Part shown: one piece after another, positions 42,536-49,438 of the stretch
Position numbering within the stretch: position 1 is the first letter of the stretch
How the letters are laid out: every line of letters starts with the position of its first letter
NCBI RefSeq assembly: GCF_000331005.1
Contig: NZ_AEJB01000313.1
Coordinates: 1-49,438, forward strand
Direction of reading: 5' to 3'
DNA length: 49,438 bases
Source: Streptomyces turgidiscabies Car8
GTDB lineage: Bacteria; Actinomycetota; Actinomycetes; Streptomycetales; Streptomycetaceae
Program-made: the position numbers and the translations under genes
The notes under the pieces: model-generated
Seen by the model: only the letters and a program-made list of their open reading frames with translations
What the model was told of the DNA's origin: nothing
Databases searched by the model: none

Positions 42536-43198
42536 TCAGCCGTACTTCTTCACATACGCGTCAGCCGCCGTCGCCGCCTCCGAATGCAGCGCCGCACCGG
42601 CCGTGAGCAGCCGTGGCAGCAGAGTCCGCTCGGTCGTCAGCGCCCGGAAGTACAGGGCGACCGTCACCTCGTGATCCGGCCGGTGCACGATGTCGACCGG
42701 GTCGCCCGCCCGTATCTCGCCAGGCTCGATCACCCGCAGATAGGCGCCCGGCGCACCCCGCTCCGTGAACCGCCGCACCCACTTTTTCTCACCCAGATGG
42801 CCCTGGAACGTCGCACAGGGGATACGGCCGCTGGTCACCTCAAGGACCAGCTCGGACCCGATCCGCCAGCGCTCGCCGATCAGGGCACCGGACACGTCCA
42901 GGCCTCGCGTGGTGATGTTCTCGCCGAACATCCCGTCGCGCAGCGGGCGGCTCAGCTCGCGTTCCCATGCGTCGAGATCCTCGCGCGCGACCGCGTACAC
43001 CGCCTGTTCGTCGCCGCCGTGGTGCTGCTTCGAGCACACCGTGTCCCCGGCCAGGCCACTGCCCCCGACCCCTTTGGGCCCGGGCGCCGACACCCGCACC
43101 GGCCCGTCGACCGGCCGCTTGTCGATACCGGTGCCCTGCGGATGGTCCGTGTACGGCACGGACTGCGCACGACCCACGTTCACGGACAACACCTTCAT
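42536..43198 (-). CDS. MOSC domain protein
   Basis: MOSC domains bind molybdenum cofactor or sulfur carriers. This 220-residue YiiM-type protein has KVLSVNVGRAQSV, GPVRV, GLAGDTVCSKQHHGGDEQAVYAVAREDLDAWE, MFGENITTRGLDVS, IGERWRIG and RIPCATFQGHLGEKKWVRRF with the conserved Cys in the IPC.TF motif. ATG 43198 is preferred to upstream starts because it directly precedes the domain and follows GGGGGCGAG. It is divergent from the LysR regulator, a common regulator-target arrangement. Function is probably molybdenum-linked detoxification or sulfur transfer (inferred). Confidence 0.85.
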   Translation of the reverse strand: MKVLSVNVGRAQSVPYTDHPQGTGIDKRPVDGPVRVSAPGPKGVGGSGLAGDTVCSKQHHGGDEQAVYAVAREDLDAWERELSRPLRDGMFGENITTRGLDVSGALIGERWRIGSELVLEVTSGRIPCATFQGHLGEKKWVRRFTERGAPGAYLRVIEPGEIRAGDPVDIVHRPDHEVTVALYFRALTTERTLLPRLLTAGAALHSEAATAADAYVKKYG

Positions 43199-43329
43199 CA
43201 CGACACTCGCCCCCGTACTCGCCAGTTCACCCGTCGCATTCATGACCACGACCACACGCTAAGTCACTCATCCCCAAAGTGTCGACGCATTATTCGCCGC
43301 AGAACCAAAGAATCACTTATGATCGAAAA

Positions 43330-44229
43330 ATGATCGAAGCCCGTCATCTCCGTGTCCTGCGCGCCGTGGCCTCCACCGGCTCCTTCTCGGCGGCGGGCCG
43401 CGAACTGGGCTGCACCCAGCCCGCCGTGAGTCAGCAGATGAAAGCGCTGGAAGCCTCGGTCGGCACCCCGCTGCTCATCCGCAGCGGGCGTGAGATGCGC
43501 CTGACCCAGGCGGGCGAGGCCCTCGTGCGACACGCGGCCGGCATCCTCTCGGGCCTCACGGCGGCGGAGGAGGAGGTCGCGGCGATCGCCGGGCTGCGGG
43601 CGGGCCGGGTCCGGCTGGTCTCCTTCCCCAGCGGCAGCTCCACCCTCGTCCCGACAGCCCTCGCCGCACTGCGCGCCGCCCACCCCGGCACCCGGGTCTC
43701 CCTGGAGGAGGCCGAACCCCCGCACTCGGTCGAACTGCTGCGCGAGGGCGACTGCGACGTGGCGCTCGCTTTCCGTTACGAAGGAGCGGCCGGCGCCGGT
43801 GAGTGGGACGACCTGGTGGTCCGCCCCCTCCTCACCGACCGCCTCGTCGGCCTCGTGCCCGAGGGTCACCGGCTGTCCCGCGCCGAGTCGGTCGCCCTCG
43901 GCGAACTCGCCGCCGAGTCCTGGATCGCCGGCTGCCCGCGCTGCCGGGGCCAGTTGGTCGAGGCATGCGAGAGCGCGGGCTTCACCCCGCGCATCGACTT
44001 CGCGACCGACGACTACCCCGCGGTGGTCGGCCTGGTGGGCGCGGGGCTGGGCGTGGCGGTTCTGCCCCAGCTCGCCGTCGAGTCCGTACGGCCGCGGGGT
44101 GTGCGCACCGTGACGCTGGAACCGGCGGTCCGGCGGGAGATCGTCGCGCTGACCCTGCCCGACCTGGCGCAGGTGCCGGCGGTCGCGGCGACACTGGACC
44201 AGCTCGCGCGGGCGGCGGACCGGGTCTGA
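43330..44229 (+). CDS. LysR-family transcriptional regulator
   Basis: This 299-residue LysR regulator has the N-terminal winged helix (MIEARHLRVLRAVASTGSFSAAGRELGCTQPAVSQQMKALE) and a co-inducer domain with two lobes to residue 299. ATG 43330 is chosen because the DNA-binding domain begins at once; it directly follows an AT-rich patch and ATGATCGAA is duplicated across the start. It is divergent from the MOSC gene, its most likely target. A candidate operator, TAAGT...ACTTA inverted arms, lies in the 131-bp gap but is weak. The ligand is unknown. Confidence 0.88.
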   Translation: MIEARHLRVLRAVASTGSFSAAGRELGCTQPAVSQQMKALEASVGTPLLIRSGREMRLTQAGEALVRHAAGILSGLTAAEEEVAAIAGLRAGRVRLVSFPSGSSTLVPTALAALRAAHPGTRVSLEEAEPPHSVELLREGDCDVALAFRYEGAAGAGEWDDLVVRPLLTDRLVGLVPEGHRLSRAESVALGELAAESWIAGCPRCRGQLVEACESAGFTPRIDFATDDYPAVVGLVGAGLGVAVLPQLAVESVRPRGVRTVTLEPAVRREIVALTLPDLAQVPAVAATLDQLARAADRV

Positions 44230-44284
44230 AGCGCAGGGGCACGCGTGCGCGTGCCCCTGCGGGCCGCGCTGGAGAAACGTTCCT

Positions 44285-44614
44285 TCAGTTGTTCGAGTCG
44301 AGGTCCCCGCCACCGGTCGACGCCGACACCAGCCGGTTACGGGCCCGCCCCATCAGCTCTTCGCGCTCGTCCTCGGTCAATCCACCCCACACGCCGTACG
44401 GCTCGCGCACCGCCAGCGCGTGTGCCGCGCACTGCGCGCGGACCGGGCATCGCATGCAGACCTCCTTGGCCGAGTTCTCGCGAGCGCTCCGTGCCGCACC
44501 GCGCTCTCCCTCCGGGTGGAAGAAGAGCGAGCTGTCGACCCCACGGCAGGCCGCGAGGAGCTGCCAGTCCCAGAGGTCCGCGTTCGGACCGGGAAGGCGG
44601 GAGAAATCTGCCAT
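44285..44614 (-). CDS. whiD: WhiB-family regulator WhiD
   Basis: WhiD is needed for proper spore maturation in Streptomyces. The 109-residue protein carries the [4Fe-4S]-cluster ligands Cys23, Cys53, Cys56 and Cys62 (CRGVDSSLFF; EVCMRCPVRAQC), the GVWGGL turn and a basic tail. Its N-terminus MADFSRLPGPNADLWDW is what I recall for WhiD, and the divergent bldM neighbour supports the assignment. ATG 44614 has AAGGGGAC upstream on its strand. WhiB-like proteins commonly work by binding sigma region 4 of HrdB. Confidence 0.93.
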   Translation of the reverse strand: MADFSRLPGPNADLWDWQLLAACRGVDSSLFFHPEGERGAARSARENSAKEVCMRCPVRAQCAAHALAVREPYGVWGGLTEDEREELMGRARNRLVSASTGGGDLDSNN

Positions 44615-45017
44615 TGTTTGTCCCCTTGTTGCCGTTCTGGGCTGAGTTGGTGCCCCTGACCGTACAACTACGATCTAAGGAGATGAAAATATGACTCATT
44701 GCGAATCTAGCCTCAGACACCAATAAAAGGGAAGAAAAACGGCTGAATGGGGCATAGGTTGTGATGAAACGTTGAGGGTCTGTTGTGCATGTCTGCACCG
44801 TGTCCACGCCCTCACGTAGAGTGCCGAAGACGACACACAGCCCCGTAACTCTTTCGAGTGACCGTCGTTGAGAGTGCGGAGGCGGTTGGAGGAACAAGCG
44901 CTCGGACGGGCGGCAGTACCCACTGCCGAGAATTCGGTCGAGTGTCAACCGCACAGGTGACAATTCTGTACCAGCCTGGAGGCTCAAGGTGACGCGCATC
45001 AGCTGCGGAGGGCGGCC
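44615..45017. other. whiD-bldM divergent control region
   Basis: The 403-bp region holds promoters for both developmental genes and no protein gene that I accept. It has an AT-rich stretch at 44683-44745, unusual in this genome, and the sigma-BldN promoter match on the bldM side. Confidence 0.6.
44844..44871 (+). promoter_or_regulatory. Sigma-BldN promoter for bldM (P1)
   Basis: CGTAAC (44844-44849) and CGTTGA (44866-44871) are separated by exactly 16 bp, matching the sigma-BldN consensus as I recall it. bldM P1 is a known BldN target in S. coelicolor and S. venezuelae. The start site would be about 140 bp before the bldM ATG, leaving a long leader. Confidence 0.8.
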
Positions 45018-45629
45018 ATGACATCCGTCCTCGTCTGCGACGACTCCCCGCTTGCCCGAGAGGCGCTCCGCCGCGCGGTCGCGACCGTGCCCGGCGTCGA
45101 GCGCGTGACCACGGCGGCCAACGGCGAGGAAGTCCTCCGCCGCTGGGGTGCCGACCGTTCGGACCTGATTCTGATGGACGTACGCATGCCCGGTCTGGGC
45201 GGCGTCGAGACGGTCCGGCGGCTGTTGTCCGCCGACCCCGGAGCGCGCATCATCATGCTCACCGTGGCCGAGGACCTGGACGGCGTGGCGCTCGCCGTTG
45301 CCGCCGGTGCCCGCGGCTATCTGCACAAGGACGCCTCGCGCGCCGAACTGCGGGCCACGGTGACGCAGGCGCTGGCCGACCCGACCTGGCGGCTCGCGCC
45401 GCGCCGACTGCGCTCGGCCGAGATGGGCGCCGCGCCCACCCTCACCGCGCGGGAGATCCAGGTCCTGGAAGGCATGAGCCACGGCCGGTCGAACGCGGAG
45501 ATCGGACGCGAACTGTTCCTCTCCGAGGACACGGTGAAGACGCACGCCAGGCGCCTTTTCAAGAAGCTCGGTGCCTCGGACCGCGCGCACGCGGTGGCGC
45601 TCGGTTTCCGGTGGGGTCTGGTCCGTTAG
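45018..45629 (+). CDS. bldM: Developmental response regulator BldM
   Basis: BldM is an orphan response regulator controlling aerial growth and, as a heterodimer with WhiI, sporulation genes. The 203-residue protein has an N-terminal receiver domain (VLVCDDSPLAREAL; Asp54 in LILMDVRMPG; Lys in YLHKDAS) and a C-terminal LuxR-type helix-turn-helix (LTAREIQVLEGMSHGRSNAEIGRELFLSEDTVKTHARRLFKKLG). No kinase gene is nearby, consistent with an orphan. ATG 45018. Its promoter matches sigma-BldN. A terminator hairpin follows the gene. Confidence 0.95.
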   Translation: MTSVLVCDDSPLAREALRRAVATVPGVERVTTAANGEEVLRRWGADRSDLILMDVRMPGLGGVETVRRLLSADPGARIIMLTVAEDLDGVALAVAAGARGYLHKDASRAELRATVTQALADPTWRLAPRRLRSAEMGAAPTLTAREIQVLEGMSHGRSNAEIGRELFLSEDTVKTHARRLFKKLGASDRAHAVALGFRWGLVR

Positions 45630-45655
45630 GTGGACCTCGCCGGGGGTGAGAAAGG

Positions 45656-45681
45656 CCCCGCCTACCGCATGGTGGGCGGGG
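45656..45681 (+). terminator. Terminator hairpin after bldM
   Basis: CCCCGCCTACC (45656-45666), loop GCAT, GGTGGGCGGGG (45671-45681) gives an 11-bp stem with one G-U pair. Confidence 0.75.
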
Positions 45682-45795
45682 GTCGCAAAACGGCCCGCCG
45701 GACAACCGCTGCTCGTTTCGCCGCGGATGCCGCATCCTTGAGGTGTGGAGTTCCTCGGGGACGAGTCGGTCGAGCGGAAGGGGAGGGCGCAGGAT

Positions 45796-46473
45796 ATGAG
45801 TTCCGGCGCACCTGCTCATAACGCTTCGGTGCACAACAACGGGCGCGGTGCCACGGAGAGAGCGGCGCCAAGGCACCATGGTCCGATGCGTGACGACGAG
45901 GCGGCTTATGCCCATGGGGTGATCGGTTCCCTCGTCCATCGCGCCGTCGACGGGGACGAGCAGGCGACGCACGACCTGCTCGCCCATGTCCACCCCCTCG
46001 CCCTGCGCTACTGCCGCACCCGGCTGTCCCGACTGCCGGGCGACGCGCGGCACTTCGTGGAGGATCTGGCGCAGGAGGTCTGCGTCGCCGTACTCCTCGC
46101 CCTGCCGCGCTACCGCGACACCGGACGCCCGTTCGAGGCGTTCGTCTTCGCGATCGCAGCGCACAAGGTCGCCGACCTCCAGCGTGCCGCGATGCGCCAC
46201 CCGGGTTCGACCGCGGTCCCCTCGGACGAGATGCCGGAACGCCCCGACGACTCCCTGGGCCCCGAGGAACGGGCCCTTCTCAGCAGCGACGCCGAATGGG
46301 CCAAGAAACTTATGGCCAACCTCCCCGAGAACCAGCGTGAACTGCTTCTGCTGCGCATCGCGGTGGGCCTCACGGCGGAGGAGACGGGCCAGATGTTGGG
46401 AATGTCACCCGGCGCGGTGCGCGTGGCCCAGCATCGCGCGTTGAGCCGGCTGCGAGCACTGGCGGAGCAGTAG
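45796..46473 (+). CDS. shbA: ECF sigma factor ShbA
   Basis: ShbA is the ECF sigma that drives transcription of the principal sigma gene hrdB in S. griseus, related to mycobacterial SigD. This protein has region 2 ([21 protein letters not shown]...[45 protein letters not shown]) and region 4 ([47 protein letters not shown]). Location between bldM and guaB matches. The start is uncertain: ATG 45796 has a GGAGG-like upstream site, GTG 45745 is longer, and ATG 45886 begins directly before the conserved part. 225 residues from 45796. Confidence 0.85.
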   Translation: MSSGAPAHNASVHNNGRGATERAAPRHHGPMRDDEAAYAHGVIGSLVHRAVDGDEQATHDLLAHVHPLALRYCRTRLSRLPGDARHFVEDLAQEVCVAVLLALPRYRDTGRPFEAFVFAIAAHKVADLQRAAMRHPGSTAVPSDEMPERPDDSLGPEERALLSSDAEWAKKLMANLPENQRELLLLRIAVGLTAEETGQMLGMSPGAVRVAQHRALSRLRALAEQ

Positions 46474-46498
46474 GGGCCGCAGCGCCGGGGCCCCTTTT
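46473..46498 (+). terminator. Rho-independent terminator after shbA
   Basis: GGGGCC (46473-46478) pairs with GGCCCC (46489-46494), followed by TTTT. The stem begins at the last base of the stop codon. Confidence 0.75.
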
Positions 46499-46505
46499 CC
46501 CGGCC

Positions 46506-46560
46506 CCGTATGAACGACCGGGGCGCCTACTCCGTACGAACAGTCGATTCCGTACGAACA
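46506..46560. promoter_or_regulatory. Three CCGTAYGAACR repeats upstream of guaB
   Basis: CCGTATGAACG (46506-46516), CCGTACGAACA (46532-46542) and CCGTACGAACA (46550-46560) are in direct orientation. They lie about 100-150 bp before the guaB ATG. They could be binding sites for a regulator of purine synthesis, which I cannot name. TAGCAT (46614-46619) downstream is a possible -10. Confidence 0.45.
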
Positions 46561-46616
46561 TACGAAGCCCCGGGGCACCCCGCACCGTGGAATTCGGGAC
46601 CCGTGCTTCCCGTTAG

Positions 46617-48161
<1,545 letters not shown>

Positions 48162-48188
48162 GCGCGAGCGGTAACCGGACGTGCGAGA

Positions 48189-48220
48189 GGCGGTCCCGGA
48201 GGCACTCCGGGGCCGCCTTT
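48189..48220 (+). terminator. Terminator between guaB and guaB3
   Basis: GGCGGTCCCGGAG (48189-48201), loop GCA, CTCCGGGGCCGCC (48205-48217) forms a 13-bp stem with one G-U pair, followed by TTT. The two IMPDH-family genes are thus likely transcribed separately. Confidence 0.85.
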
Positions 48221-48277
48221 GTCGTACCCGTCGGGGATACTGGGACGCGCACAGCCAAGGATGGAAAGGCCACACAC

Positions 48278-49402
48278 GTGACTGAGATCGAGATCGGGCG
48301 CGGCAAGCGCGGCCGTAGGGCGTACGCCTTCGACGACATCGCCGTCGTCCCCAGCCGTCGTACGCGCGACCCGAAGGAGGTCTCGATCGCCTGGCAGATC
48401 GACGCCTACCGCTTCGAGCTGCCCTTCCTGGCGGCCCCCATGGACTCGGTCGTCTCCCCGGCCACCGCGATCCGCATCGGCGAGCTGGGCGGCCTCGGCG
48501 TCCTCAACCTCGAAGGCCTCTGGACCCGGTACGAGGACCCGCAGCCGCTGCTCGACGAGATCGCCGAGCTGGACGTGGACACCGCGACCCGCCGTCTCCA
48601 GGAGATCTACGCGGCTCCCATCAAGGAGGAGCTGATCGGCGCGCGCATCAAGGAGGTGCGCGACTCGGGCGTGGTCACCGCCGCCGCGCTCTCCCCGCAG
48701 CGCACGGCCCAGTTCTCCAAGGCCGTCGTCGACGCTGGCGTGGACATCTTCGTCATCCGCGGTACGACGGTCTCCGCGGAGCACGTCTCCGGTGCCGCCG
48801 AACCGCTGAACCTGAAGCAGTTCATCTACGAGCTGGACGTCCCGGTGATCGTCGGCGGCTGCGCCACCTACACCGCGGCCCTGCACCTGATGCGCACCGG
48901 CGCGGCCGGCGTGCTGGTCGGCTTCGGCGGCGGCGCCGCCCACACCACGCGCAACGTGCTGGGCATCCGCGTCCCGATGGCCACCTCGGTCGCCGATGTG
49001 GCCGCCGCCCGCCGCGACTACATGGACGAGTCCGGCGGCCGGTACGTGCACGTGATCGCTGACGGCGGCGTCGGCTGGTCCGGCGACCTCCCGAAGGCGA
49101 TCGCCTGTGGCGCCGACGCGGTCATGATGGGCTCCCCGCTGGCCCGCGCCACGGACGCGCCCGGCAAGGGCCACCACTGGGGCATGGAGGCCGTCAACGA
49201 GGAGCTGCCGCGCGGCAAGAAGGTCGACCTCGGCACGGTCGGAACGATCGAGGAGGTCCTCATGGGCCCCTCGCACACGCCGGACGGCTCGATGAACTTC
49301 TTCGGCGCCCTGCGCCGCGCCATGTCCACCACGGGCTACAGCGACCTCAAGGAGTTCCAGCGCGTCGAGGTGACGGTCGCGGACTCGCAGCACATGCGAT
49401 GA
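48278..49402 (+). CDS. guaB3: GuaB3 family IMP dehydrogenase-related protein
   Basis: This 374-residue protein belongs to the GuaB3 family of IMPDH/GMP reductase relatives common in actinobacteria and cyanobacteria. It has the barrel start KRGRRAYAFDDIAVVPSRRTRDP, the phosphate-binding loop GGVGWSGDLPKAIACGADAVMMGSPLA and the C-terminal LRRAM. It lacks CBS domains. The catalytic loop reads VGFGGGAAHTTRN where GuaB has GPGSICTTR, so the nucleophile Cys is absent. The chemistry may differ from IMPDH; I cannot define it from sequence. GTG 48278 follows the guaB terminator. Confidence 0.9.
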   Translation: MTEIEIGRGKRGRRAYAFDDIAVVPSRRTRDPKEVSIAWQIDAYRFELPFLAAPMDSVVSPATAIRIGELGGLGVLNLEGLWTRYEDPQPLLDEIAELDVDTATRRLQEIYAAPIKEELIGARIKEVRDSGVVTAAALSPQRTAQFSKAVVDAGVDIFVIRGTTVSAEHVSGAAEPLNLKQFIYELDVPVIVGGCATYTAALHLMRTGAAGVLVGFGGGAAHTTRNVLGIRVPMATSVADVAAARRDYMDESGGRYVHVIADGGVGWSGDLPKAIACGADAVMMGSPLARATDAPGKGHHWGMEAVNEELPRGKKVDLGTVGTIEEVLMGPSHTPDGSMNFFGALRRAMSTTGYSDLKEFQRVEVTVADSQHMR

Positions 49403-49438
49403 GATGACGCCGCGCTCGGCCTGAGCGAGTCGAAGGGG

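Overview
This window is chromosomal DNA from a Streptomyces or a very close relative. It has very high GC content with strong third-position bias and frequent GTG starts. It also carries the developmental genes whiD and bldM, a ShbA-type sigma factor, groES-groEL1 behind CIRCE elements, and a guaB-guaB3 pair. From about 9.5 kb onward much of the order (acpS, nnr, alr, hydrolase, tsaE, tsaB, rimI, tsaD ... groES, groEL1 ... whiD, bldM, sigma, guaB, guaB3) looks like a conserved Streptomyces core backbone with accessory blocks inserted.

Region by region: (1) 0.2-7.9 kb is an accessory block. It holds a very large secreted polymorphic toxin (signal segment, ricin-type lectin, about 540-residue alanine-rich coiled coil, HINT domain, C-terminal domain resembling the RNase A-like CdiA-CT toxins) whose reading frame is broken near 3410. 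It is followed by a likely immunity protein made of two internal repeats and an ankyrin/HEAT-repeat protein. (2) 8.0-9.4 kb holds an RsbW-type ATPase and an Rpn-like PD-(D/E)XK protein. (3) 9.5-20.2 kb is the housekeeping core: acpS, nnr, an L,D-transpeptidase, alr, an alpha/beta hydrolase, the t6A genes tsaE/tsaB/tsaD with rimI, and overlapping small membrane proteins. It also has a 57-codon gene and a catalytically degenerate L,D-transpeptidase-like protein. (4) 20.1-23.7 kb holds a methyltransferase and a SigE-like sigma / membrane protein / DUF3152 cluster. (5) 23.7-32.0 kb is a xylan utilisation locus: a GH3 enzyme, an ABC importer, a divergent LacI regulator and a GH10-CBM2 xylanase, with similar CGAA/TTCG palindromes in both control regions. 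(6) 32.1-38.2 kb holds an LCP protein, an ECF42 sigma with its DGPF partner and a matching promoter, a THUMP-like methyltransferase, and two tandem deacetylase lipoproteins. (7) 38.5-40.8 kb is groES-groEL1. (8) 40.8-44.2 kb holds a SnoaL-like protein, an SDR, a MOSC protein and a LysR regulator. (9) 44.3-49.4 kb holds whiD, bldM (with a match to the sigma-BldN promoter), shbA, guaB and guaB3.

No rRNA, tRNA, CRISPR array, insertion sequence or prophage was recognised. Several short tandem repeats are present: 15-bp units at 11446-11565 and 17881-17955, 16-bp at 5180-5224, about 20-bp at 38278-38375 and 8-bp at 31964-31996. Interspersed GC-rich repeats of a kind common in Streptomyces also occur. 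Function calls rest on motif recognition and recalled family knowledge; no database search was run.
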